Shown: positions 6,147 to 13,897 of the stretch, in pieces
Layout: each line of letters starts with the position of its first letter
Numbering within the stretch: position 1 is the first letter of the stretch
Source: Baffinella frigidus
Lineage: Eukaryota; Cryptophyceae; Cryptomonadales; Baffinellaceae
Length of the DNA stretch: 16,993 bases
Reading direction: 5' to 3'
Assembly (NCBI GenBank): GCA_026770585.1
Contig: MU647446.1
Span: forward strand, 38,426-55,418
Notes under the pieces: generated by a model
The model's input: only the letters and a program-made list of their open reading frames with translations
The model's database searches: none
What the model was told of the DNA's origin: nothing
Program-made: the position numbers and the translations under genes

Positions 6147-6955
6147 CTGAAAAAATACAAAAAGAGCATAGCTGCGACCGGGACGAGCATAGCTGCGACC
6201 GGGACGTAGCACATGTCCACCCCTATTGCGGATTTCTGCATCATATAGCTTTTGATCTGCTGGCCAACCATACTAGCAGCCGTGCTACAAACCACTTCTT
6301 TGGATTTTTTCTTTCCAAAGAGTTCCATTGCAGTACGGTAGTACTTGAGCTCTACTATGACAACATAGCGCTTCGTTACAGACATGCCACCCCCCAGCAG
6401 TGAAAGACCGTCCCCTGGGACCTGGCCAATCGTGACCACCATGTCAATCCGACCTGTCGAATTTCTCTTCGTCAAGTTTCCTTGCGACCTATCGCTCACC
6501 TCTCTCTCGATTGTCATGGATGGCTCGTCGCCCTGCTGCATATCATACCCGTTCATCTGCCACCGTTGGTGCATCAAGATGGAGAATTGTTCTTCGGTTT
6601 GCTGCGGCTTCCAAACGTCTTTCATGACCTGTCTCGCGACCAATCGCAGCCGTTTCATGGCCACCACGGCCCTGTGCGACATGAGATCTGCGTTCTCTTT
6701 CCTCGCACCCGGAGTGTCCCCGTATGCGTTCGTCATCTTTCGTATGTTCAAGGGCACCATCTCTGTCATGTTTTCAGGTGGGTTGTATTGCGTCAAAGAA
6801 GCTCGATTCCAATCATCCAACCCCCCGTAAAACGGACGTCCGTGTCCGAGGGCTACCACGACATATGGATTGCTGTTGATCTGCTTCAGGAATGCGGTGG
6901 CGTTGTTGTTCTCTATCTCATCGTCCACCCTGATGTGAAAATCTCCGCTGTCCAT
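6098..6955 (-). CDS. PD-(D/E)XK nuclease-like protein
   Basis: A 285-aa ORF from ATG (6955) to TGA. Residues 168-175 (TGRIDMVV) and 198-205 (VVIVELKY) give the Asp171, Glu202-x-Lys204 signature of the PD-(D/E)XK fold. A later helix with Gln (VGQQIKSYMMQK, about 230-241) and the strand VPVAAMLFLYF match its usual ending. Glu150 could be the additional motif I acid. No DNA-binding or helicase domain is attached. Related nucleases act in repair, recombination or restriction, so the target here is unknown. It is on the same strand as the terminase and its 3' end overlaps the first visible terminase exon in the same frame, so a fused or alternatively spliced transcript is possible. It carries a 21-bp tandem duplication near its C-terminus. 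Confidence 0.7.
   Translation of the reverse strand: MDSGDFHIRVDDEIENNNATAFLKQINSNPYVVVALGHGRPFYGGLDDWNRASLTQYNPPENMTEMVPLNIRKMTNAYGDTPGARKENADLMSHRAVVAMKRLRLVARQVMKDVWKPQQTEEQFSILMHQRWQMNGYDMQQGDEPSMTIEREVSDRSQGNLTKRNSTGRIDMVVTIGQVPGDGLSLLGGGMSVTKRYVVIVELKYYRTAMELFGKKKSKEVVCSTAASMVGQQIKSYMMQKSAIGVDMCYVPVAAMLVPVAAMLFLYFFSGDVLILVSTHPTPIS
6164..6205. repeat. 21-bp perfect tandem duplication
   Basis: Two identical 21-bp units (6164-6184, 6185-6205) add seven residues in frame, so VPVAAML occurs twice in the last strand of the nuclease-like protein. It is recent, since the copies are identical. Confidence 0.9.
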
Positions 6956-7163
6956 GTCAATGCAACTCGAACGACACTACGTCCCACCCACCAGGGCCTT
7001 GCAACATGCGAATATGTACAACCATACTTAAATAAACGACGATACAATAAGGGGGGGTGGCACACATAGCACCATGTTGGTATGTACGTTCATTGTATTT
7101 ACACGAACATGTCGACAGCCTTTTCTGTCCAAGTTCCAGCCGACTACAGCGGACTACAGCCGA
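6956..7163. other. Intergenic spacer upstream of the nuclease-like gene
   Basis: About 208 bp between two minus-strand genes. It holds a TATA-like TTTATTTAAG (minus strand, 7036-7027) some 70 bp before the nuclease ATG, a G-rich run at 7050-7056, and a 10-bp triple repeat at its right edge. No other gene is supported. Confidence 0.5.
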
Positions 7164-7169
7164 CTACGG
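7140..7169. repeat. 10-bp direct repeat, three copies
   Basis: ccgactacag, cggactacag and ccgactacgg lie in tandem across the stop codon (7166-7164) of the 987-aa gene. Confidence 0.7.
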
Positions 7170-10127
7170 CTGCCGATGCGTCATCTCCAGCGAGAGCGCT
7201 CGGTAGCGTTCACTGTGGACTTCGACGTTAAACACCACCCGCTGCATCAGCGCCACCGTGTTGAAGTGGAAGTCACGGGCGAGGCTTAGCGCGGCCTTGG
7301 GAAGTAGAAGGCCCGTCGAGAAGGCGGCACACGTAGCCGCGGGGGAGGCAAATGAAGCATGTTTGTCGGGCATCGCCTTTGCAGTTGCCGAGGCCCACTT
7401 ACGGGCAATGCTCGATGCGACGGGGGACGTGGGGTATCCGAGGTGTTTTGTCTCGCGGGCTACTTGAAGCAACACCATGTCGCGCATTGCATCCGTGACA
7501 CGACCGTGCCCCCCCTCCCCTCCCGTGAGGGCATTCAGTGTGTCGCGCGTCGCGTCTTGGAGAGAGTCTTGGGCCTTCTTCTCCCCGCGACAGGTCTCGG
7601 GCAGACCAAATGCAGCAAACGCCGGCTCTGACGCAAGACCATGCAGAGCCCGTTTGATGGTCGAAGTGGCGACCCCGATCTCCGAGAGACGGTGTCCGAC
7701 CAGTACGAGAACTGTCGCCTGTGCCACTTGCCCGTAGAACATTCCTCGGGCCGTATGGATGTACGGGATGTCGAGAATGACCAGCTCGGGGTAGTGCATC
7801 TCGTGTAACTGCGGCGACGCCTCGTCCATGATGAGAGACATGTACCCGCGAAACACCCACTGTGTGCAGCTGCTGTCGGTGCCGACAGCAGCGCTGCTGC
7901 GTTGTAGCCACGCAAGCGTGTTTGCGGTAGAAAGCCCGTGGTCGAACCACGATTGCACCGACTGCCGCTCCTCCTCCACGTTCGCGACGATGGAACACGA
8001 CCGAGTTGCTTCGATGGAAGCGTTGGCGAGCGAGATATCGAGTTTGCAGAGCTCGTGCATGATGTCCACCACGGTAGTCGCAAACAGTCCGCCAAGCTCG
8101 GTCGTACTGTGCGAGACGTCGGCGCCAGAGAGAGCCTCCACGTGGCCCTTCAAGCGAGTGTACACCTGCGGGTCCAACGCGAAGCGTGGACTGTCCTCGT
8201 ACAGGTCGGGGCCGTGCGGTTGTTCGTTCGCCGAATGGCGTCCGATACCTGTGCCACCCCCGAGAAACTTCTCGGGTCTATCGCGCGTGAAGCGTAGGTA
8301 TGTCCGCGGTCTAGCCAGAAGAGCACGTTCGGTGTCTGTACACGAGCTCGCCACAACGTAGACCCGTCGGGTTAGAGCTGACGACCCCCTTGAGCTGTTT
8401 ACGCGCTTGTTGTAGAGCACGGCGCGCGCCTCGTCTGTCCCGATACAAGTCCGCATCGCCCCGACGGTCATTCGGAGTACATTGACGACGTCGGTCCAGC
8501 ACAAAGCATCCGCGTCAAGACGCCTCTTCCACCGCGTAGTGTCCAGCCGAGCCAAGATCTTCTCGCGGTGTGAATGAATATGCAGCTCGTCGAGATGGTC
8601 GCGCAGTTGCATCATGGTGAGTAACGCGTGGCGGTACACCGGGACACCCATATGCGTATCAATGCCCCGCATCGGCATGTGCAAGTTATGTTCGCGACCG
8701 TCCTCGAACGAACGAAGGGCATGTTGCAGACACTGGTCGTCGCGACCATGATGGGCGTACTTGATGTTGAACGCGGTGTTCAACACAGACTCGTGGTGGA
8801 CATGTTCGATGCTGTAGCTGTCGGGCGAGCGCTGGTTGTGTAATACCAGCCGCATCTGGGCATCGCTCGTAGAAATGTGCACAGACCGCCTCTTCTGCTG
8901 CTCCTGCTGCTCCTGCTGCTTCTGCGGCTGCGGCGGCGTAGACGGCGTAGACGGCGTAGACGGCGTAGACGGCGTAGACGGCGTTCTCAGTGGATGCTGC
9001 ATGTCGGCGGCAATCGTGCTGCAGTCGGAAACGCCGCGCTCTTGGCGGTATTGCAGCTTGATCGCCTGGAGCATCTCGACACCGCCGAACATACCACTCA
9101 CCCGCAGAAACTTGTTCTCGACCGCCTGGGCCTGGCGTAAATAACGCACGGCTTCTGTTTCAAGAAACGGTTTCGGGACACAGCAGAGTGCGGCTTCTTG
9201 CACCCCCTTACGCAACAACGCCTCTGTGTCGTATATGTTGGAGAGGACACGTCGCGTTCGGTCTTGGAACTCCCTCGAATTCTCGCGGTGCCACGTACAC
9301 AGAGCAGCGTTGAACTTGCGGAGGTATGTACACAAGGCCATCTTCTCGCCGATGTGAGATGTCTCGCATGCACCCCCCGCGAAACGGCGCCGTGTCTCCG
9401 ATAAGGCCGTGCATAGCCCAGATGCAACATGCAGCAGTTCCGAGGAGGCCGTCGCCACTGCATCTGATAATGCGCATCGACCCGTAGGAGCGTACGACCC
9501 CGGGTTGCCACAGACTTCGAAACACCGCACTATGCGTGCCGCAAAGACAGACGAGTTTGTCGAGACGATTTTCATAGCGCGTATGGACAGCGCCCCCATC
9601 CCCCGGGCCATGAACACCCGGTGCCCAAGAAGCATGGACAGCTCGGCGCTGGTCCCAGTAGACGAAGGCGGTAGCGTGGCGAGTGCAAGCGCCCGCGTAG
9701 TCCGCGACCGAGTCGCGAAGGTCCGCATGAACCGCACCACAACCTTGGCAGCCGACCGGGTGGCGGGCTTGTCCTTTGTCGGTGCCAGTCCTGATACACA
9801 TTTCCGCTTGCCAAGAAGAGATGTTCCCGCGCTCGCATACTTGGCATCGCCGGAGATAGCACCGGTGTCGCGCGTGATCCCTGCAGTCCTTGCAGCACTT
9901 ACGGCGCTTGTAGCATTTTTAGTGTGTGTGGTACTACGGCAGGCCTTTTTATGGCCATTGGCGACGGCGGGTGCCGGTTGCAACGTCTGGTGCGTCGTAG
10001 CAAGCCGTGGTCTGCAAGAGCTGCGCGCTTCCGAGTTAACATCGACCATACCCCCGTAGTACGGGGCTCGCTTGCCGACGCGTGTATTCATGGGGTATGT
10101 GTGTTGTAGAGTTGCTCCCACATGCAT
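7164..10127 (-). CDS. Large protein of unknown function, 987 aa
   Basis: The frame is open from 10211, but only with a TTG. The first ATG is at 10127, with another at 10091. Layout: about 170 residues of basic, Ala/Thr/Ser-rich low complexity; a Cys-containing segment; a (STP)5 tract then a Gln/Glu/Lys tract (about residues 383-415); then some 570 residues of normal, helical-looking composition, including MQLRDHLDELHIHSHREK and HYPELVILDIPYIHTARGMF. No signal peptide, TM or catalytic motif is recognised. Size, basic N-terminus and position near the terminase suit a virion component. A portal or inner-capsid protein is conceivable but unsupported by any motif I can name. It shares the 10128-10523 spacer with the divergent Cys-rich gene. 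Confidence 0.75.
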   Translation of the reverse strand: MHVGATLQHTYPMNTRVGKRAPYYGGMVDVNSEARSSCRPRLATTHQTLQPAPAVANGHKKACRSTTHTKNATSAVSAARTAGITRDTGAISGDAKYASAGTSLLGKRKCVSGLAPTKDKPATRSAAKVVVRFMRTFATRSRTTRALALATLPPSSTGTSAELSMLLGHRVFMARGMGALSIRAMKIVSTNSSVFAARIVRCFEVCGNPGSYAPTGRCALSDAVATASSELLHVASGLCTALSETRRRFAGGACETSHIGEKMALCTYLRKFNAALCTWHRENSREFQDRTRRVLSNIYDTEALLRKGVQEAALCCVPKPFLETEAVRYLRQAQAVENKFLRVSGMFGGVEMLQAIKLQYRQERGVSDCSTIAADMQHPLRTPSTPSTPSTPSTPSTPPQPQKQQEQQEQQKRRSVHISTSDAQMRLVLHNQRSPDSYSIEHVHHESVLNTAFNIKYAHHGRDDQCLQHALRSFEDGREHNLHMPMRGIDTHMGVPVYRHALLTMMQLRDHLDELHIHSHREKILARLDTTRWKRRLDADALCWTDVVNVLRMTVGAMRTCIGTDEARAVLYNKRVNSSRGSSALTRRVYVVASSCTDTERALLARPRTYLRFTRDRPEKFLGGGTGIGRHSANEQPHGPDLYEDSPRFALDPQVYTRLKGHVEALSGADVSHSTTELGGLFATTVVDIMHELCKLDISLANASIEATRSCSIVANVEEERQSVQSWFDHGLSTANTLAWLQRSSAAVGTDSSCTQWVFRGYMSLIMDEASPQLHEMHYPELVILDIPYIHTARGMFYGQVAQATVLVLVGHRLSEIGVATSTIKRALHGLASEPAFAAFGLPETCRGEKKAQDSLQDATRDTLNALTGGEGGHGRVTDAMRDMVLLQVARETKHLGYPTSPVASSIARKWASATAKAMPDKHASFASPAATCAAFSTGLLLPKAALSLARDFHFNTVALMQRVVFNVEVHSERYRALSLEMTHRQP
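8935..8979. repeat. Five copies of a 9-bp repeat (Ser-Thr-Pro tract)
   Basis: ggcgtagac is repeated perfectly five times, encoding Thr-Pro-Ser units on the minus strand. It is flanked at 8895-8934 by a CTG/CTC-rich tract that encodes Gln/Glu. This is a probable flexible linker, likely variable in length between isolates. Confidence 0.9.
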
Positions 10128-10523
10128 GACCGATCTAAGTGAGAGTCTGTTGCTACCAACACGTATTTTGTTGCACACAACACCACGTAGATTAAATCCA
10201 CGACCATTCAACGCTACAATTGACTTAGAGTTGTTGACGACACACGTGTTGTCGTTTTGGGGAGCGGTCGATGGTCACATGCTGTGCGACCTCGTCTCTC
10301 AGCGGCCTCTTCTGGACCACCCGGTATTCTGTTTTGGACATGTGCCCTGGACAACCCAGTGCCACCCACAAACACACACACACGCACACACACCCTCGTC
10401 TACGGGATGCCAGTGAACTGCCTATTGCACGTCATTGTGACCACCGGGTTGAAACACCTCCCCTCGATTGGGGTTGTATTAAAGTGCAACCCCCCTAGAC
10501 CGCTCAGATTTAAACACACGAGG
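10128..10523. other. Divergent intergenic region with CA microsatellite
   Basis: About 396 bp between the 987-aa gene and the Cys-rich gene. It contains a CA dinucleotide run at 10371-10393 and, near the plus-strand gene, TATTAAAG (10477-10484) and ATTTAAAC (10508-10515) as TATA-like sites. The Cys-rich frame stays open through part of it (from 10257), but I see no protein-like sequence there. Confidence 0.5.
10477..10484 (+). promoter_or_regulatory. TATA-like box of the Cys-rich gene
   Basis: TATTAAAG lies 40 bp before the ATG at 10524. This matches the spacing of the TATA-like elements of the genes at 796 and 3981. Confidence 0.4.
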
Positions 10524-13500
10524 ATGCACAGGTCTGCGGTGTTCAACATCATCGTCACTGGGTTGTTAGCAGGTATCATGCATGTGAAAGCAGACGAAAC
10601 TGCCGATGCCCATATATTTGCACTCATTGCGGATGATCCCTGGGCTGTGAACCTGCAGATGGACACACAATACATGTACCTTGACGAGCCTATTGCACGG
10701 CAATGGATGAAGAGAATGTTTTACAACGGCGACACGAGATGGGATCAGTTTGTCAACGGGGGGGAATTTGATGCAGTAGCATATAACGCGGCTATCGCGT
10801 CTGTCGAGACGAACATTGCATTATTCAGACAATGGGCAAAATACAGAAAATGGCATGTAGAACCACAAACAATCAAATGGATGAAATTGATGGCAGCGAA
10901 TGGCAAAGGATTCCCGCAGTTCAACGCCTGTGTGCATGGGTGGTACCCCGTGAGAACCGGCGAAATGCTGGCCGGTCATTGGCCGGGATTTGAGTGTGAA
11001 AAATGTCCGAGAGCGTCGTATGGCAAGCTGCTGTACAAATACAATCAAACAAATTCGGATTGGTGCCAGTGTACAAATGGTAACATAACCCACAGAAGCC
11101 AACGGGACTCCGACAATAGTAACCAGGTGTGCAACATATGCGAGCCATATCTGCAGGGGGTCCCAGCTGCCGACGTGGTAACGATGGCATACCACGAAAA
11201 TGGTACAGAGATCACAACGACCGTGAAACCACAGTATATTTCGTGTTTATTGGAATGTCCCGGTACCGAATGTTTGGATTGTGTGCTTGGTACCTGCGAA
11301 TGCGTTGCTGGGTATGAAAGAGTCCCACACCCCGGCATATATGTGGGTTGTGTCGATTGCACACCCTGCTCGGTCGGGAAGTACAAGCTCAATAACGGAA
11401 CGAGCATGTGTGCGGCATGTCCCCCTTCGCACTGGAAGGACACCATGGGCGTGGGGGCCTGCACCATGTGTCCTGACTACTCTACCTCTAACGCGGGCAG
11501 CACGGCGTTGGCAGACTGCGCGTGTGATGCGGGGTACACAAGCGACCCGGGGGCCTGCACCATGTGTCCTGACTACTCTACCTCTAACGCGGGCAGCACG
11601 GCGTTGGCAGACTGCGTGTGTAATGCGGGGTACACAAGCGACCCGTTCGCAGGCTTGCCGTGGCCGGATGGCGTGCCGCATGCGCACTGTTCAGCCTGCC
11701 GACCCGGCACCTTCAAGGACACCGTTGGGTCACAGAATTGTACCACCTGTGCCACTGACTCGTACAGTGACATAGGGGCCGCCGTATGCACGACATGTCC
11801 CGAAGCGACGACGACGATGTTGTCCACTATCGGCAAAACCAACGTCCGTGGTTGCACATGCAAGCCCGGGCACGGGCTCCACCTGGACCAACAGGGACTA
11901 GGGTTGCGGTGCTGGAAATGCCCTTTGGGATACAGAGAGCACCATGGGACCTGTACAGCGTGTCCCCCGGGGATGTACACGACGTTGGGTGGGTCGGAGA
12001 TATGCCTCCCGTGTCCAGCCAATGGGGTGTCTTCTGCGGGCAGTGAACATTGCACGTGTGCATATGGACACGGGCGGTATGATCGGAGAATGTACGTGGA
12101 TGTCACAAACAGCTCCATGTACCACATGGAAGACAGTCGTGGGGTTAGATACCACATGAATAACATAACTGGGTTTGAATACGAGTCGGATAGATGGAAC
12201 GCCGGATCTCACCCACTTGGATACTATGTGCATGAGGATGTATGCACCGAGTGTGATGACGATATGTTCGCACCCGCCACTGGAGCATCTCCATGCACGA
12301 AATGCCGCCTTCACAGCAACACGTGGGTGGGAGGTCGCACAGTATGCACATGCGGGTTCGGGTATACGGGCCCGGATGACGGCGAGTGTGTTCGATGTGA
12401 GGCGGGGACGTACAAGGACTATTTTGGCGATGCAAGCTGTACCGCATGCCCTATTCACGCGAGCTCGATTCCCGGGACTAAGTTCCTGGCCGACTGTCAC
12501 GTTTGCGACGTTGGGTATACACATATAGAACCGGTCAACAGTATGGGAGGGTCTTGGGGGGATGGGCTGATTAGTTTCTACAACACGATTTACGTAGGCG
12601 GAAATGGCCCCTTCACTGGTTTACCAATGAACGTGTCAGACGCCTGGTTCATCATGAGCGCTGGGAATCCTACGGTGACGTTCACGTCATTTACTCCCGA
12701 CCAAGCTGTGTATGTCTATGTGGATGAGTGTGCGGATGCCGACTGCACGTCGGGTGTCGTCCGCTTAGCGACTCTGCAAGTAGGCGTTTCTACCCCTGTG
12801 ACATATACTGCGACGAGCCACCTTCGGGTGGGGGTCAGGACCGAGTACAACATGCCAATTTGGTTGAAAGCGACGTGGGGCGGGTCCCGATGCAGAGAGT
12901 GTGCTGCAGGGACGTTCAAACATATCACGGGACACGCGGAGTGCTCTGTTTGCCCAGGAAACAGTGACTCCAATCCGGGAAGCGTTGCATGCGGGTGCTT
13001 GAGAGGGTTCACAGGCGGCGAAGGTGCATCTTGCACGCCATGTGCGGTGGGTACGTTCAAGCCCGACCTGGGGAACGCGGTTTGTACGCAATGTCCCTGG
13101 TATTCCAACTCTGCAACGGGAAGTTATGCAATGTCAGACTGCAAATGCCTAGCGGGATACACTGGTGTCGACGGGGATGCGTGCATTCCGTGTGATGCAG
13201 GTTATTACAAACAAGGGGCTGGGAATACGGAGTGTACACAGTGTCCAACGAGCAGGAGTTCTCTACCAGGGAGTGACTCGGTGGGAGCCTGTGTGTGTCC
13301 AGTTGGGTTTACAGGAGACGCTGCCGGTGTTCAAGGCACGTGCACCGCGTGTAGCGCGGGGTCGTTCAAATCTGTGGTGGGGAGTACACCATGCAAACCG
13401 TGTCCCGCAGGCAAGTACCAAGCCATGGGCGGGGCGGTGAGTTGCTTGACATGTCCAGATGGGTCCACGTCTGTAGCGGGGAGTGTTGATGTGGCGGCCT

Positions 13501-13640
13501 GCGTGTGTCTCCCGGGATACTTGCATCGATTGAATGAGGGGGGCGAATGTGTACCAGCCGATCAAGTGTGCACGTGTACCATCTCAGACCTTGCCACAAA
13601 GGCAGAGAAGTTCATGTCGACCGGCAGCGTGGTTGTATAG
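10524..13640 (+). CDS. Secreted Cys-rich protein with GCC2/GCC3 repeats and a CUB domain
   Basis: A 1038-aa protein ending in TAG. I choose the ATG at 10524 because it begins a signal peptide (about residues 1-24, FNIIVTGLLAGIMHVKA). In-frame ATGs at 10257 and 10407 would add an unstructured leader. Residues 25-130 form a Trp-rich N-terminal domain. From about 130 to 665 there are GCC2/GCC3 (ephrin-receptor-like) repeats with the pattern C-x2-C-x-G-x-[FY]-K, CP, then C-x-C-x2-GYTG. A CUB-like domain spans about 673-786 (NPTVTFTSFTPDQAVYVYVDEC), and more repeats follow to about 1015. No C-terminal TM is seen, so it is secreted or held on the surface by partners. Such repeats mediate extracellular binding. 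It is paralogous to the gene at 13898. Confidence 0.88.
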   Translation: MHRSAVFNIIVTGLLAGIMHVKADETADAHIFALIADDPWAVNLQMDTQYMYLDEPIARQWMKRMFYNGDTRWDQFVNGGEFDAVAYNAAIASVETNIALFRQWAKYRKWHVEPQTIKWMKLMAANGKGFPQFNACVHGWYPVRTGEMLAGHWPGFECEKCPRASYGKLLYKYNQTNSDWCQCTNGNITHRSQRDSDNSNQVCNICEPYLQGVPAADVVTMAYHENGTEITTTVKPQYISCLLECPGTECLDCVLGTCECVAGYERVPHPGIYVGCVDCTPCSVGKYKLNNGTSMCAACPPSHWKDTMGVGACTMCPDYSTSNAGSTALADCACDAGYTSDPGACTMCPDYSTSNAGSTALADCVCNAGYTSDPFAGLPWPDGVPHAHCSACRPGTFKDTVGSQNCTTCATDSYSDIGAAVCTTCPEATTTMLSTIGKTNVRGCTCKPGHGLHLDQQGLGLRCWKCPLGYREHHGTCTACPPGMYTTLGGSEICLPCPANGVSSAGSEHCTCAYGHGRYDRRMYVDVTNSSMYHMEDSRGVRYHMNNITGFEYESDRWNAGSHPLGYYVHEDVCTECDDDMFAPATGASPCTKCRLHSNTWVGGRTVCTCGFGYTGPDDGECVRCEAGTYKDYFGDASCTACPIHASSIPGTKFLADCHVCDVGYTHIEPVNSMGGSWGDGLISFYNTIYVGGNGPFTGLPMNVSDAWFIMSAGNPTVTFTSFTPDQAVYVYVDECADADCTSGVVRLATLQVGVSTPVTYTATSHLRVGVRTEYNMPIWLKATWGGSRCRECAAGTFKHITGHAECSVCPGNSDSNPGSVACGCLRGFTGGEGASCTPCAVGTFKPDLGNAVCTQCPWYSNSATGSYAMSDCKCLAGYTGVDGDACIPCDAGYYKQGAGNTECTQCPTSRSSLPGSDSVGACVCPVGFTGDAAGVQGTCTACSAGSFKSVVGSTPCKPCPAGKYQAMGGAVSCLTCPDGSTSVAGSVDVAACVCLPGYLHRLNEGGECVPADQVCTCTISDLATKAEKFMSTGSVVV
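11453..11644 (+). repeat. 96-bp tandem duplication of one Cys-rich repeat
   Basis: 11453-11548 and 11549-11644 differ at only two positions (11521/11617 and 11526/11622). This duplicates one 32-residue GCC2/GCC3 unit in frame. The near identity implies a recent event. Confidence 0.92.
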
Positions 13641-13685
13641 TGTATGTCTCGGGTGGGCTACAACCGTGTTTTGCAGGATCGTTTC

Positions 13686-13691
13686 AATAAA
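13686..13691 (+). terminator. AATAAA polyadenylation signal
   Basis: AATAAA lies 46 bp after the stop of the first Cys-rich gene, the standard eukaryotic-type 3' end signal in the expected place. Confidence 0.6.
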
Positions 13692-13722
13692 TGTATTACA
13701 CCTCTTTGCGTATCGTTCACAG

Positions 13723-13763
13723 CACCACCCACGCCACCGCCCACGCCACCACCCACGCCACCA
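13723..13763. repeat. 12-bp tandem repeat, about 3.4 copies
   Basis: caccacccacgc is repeated three times with one change, plus a partial copy. It lies in the spacer between the two Cys-rich genes and is not coding in any supported frame. Confidence 0.8.
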
Positions 13764-13790
13764 CTACAACCGCGACAACCACCTTGAAGA

Positions 13791-13858
13791 CCGTGCGGTT
13801 GCAGTCCCGTGTAGTTGCTATCTGCCGTGTGGTTGCAGTCCCGTGTAGTTGCCATCTG
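13791..13858. repeat. 34-bp direct repeat, two copies
   Basis: 13791-13824 and 13825-13858 match except at two positions. They end 12 bp before the TATA box of the second Cys-rich gene, so a promoter-proximal regulatory role is possible. Confidence 0.85.
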
Positions 13859-13870
13859 TATATGCGAACA

Positions 13871-13878
13871 TATAAAAG
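13871..13878 (+). promoter_or_regulatory. TATA box of the second Cys-rich gene
   Basis: TATAAAAG is a consensus TATA box 19 bp before the ATG at 13898, which implies a very short or absent 5' leader or a start at the next in-frame ATG (13922-13924). Confidence 0.6.
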
Positions 13879-13897
13879 TTACCGGTATTGAAGTAAC

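Noticed and set aside
6384-7069. Two long plus-strand ORFs over the nuclease-like gene
   Set aside because: They are shadows. The minus frame has the PD-(D/E)XK signature, and these have no protein-like features.
10257-10523. N-terminal extension of the first Cys-rich protein from upstream ATGs
   Set aside because: It includes a CA microsatellite and TATA-like sites, while the ATG at 10524 begins a good signal peptide.
10524-13640. Ephrin receptor or other animal receptor gene
   Set aside because: Only the Cys-rich repeat type is shared. There is no kinase, ligand-binding domain or TM, and these repeats are widespread in protists and their viruses.
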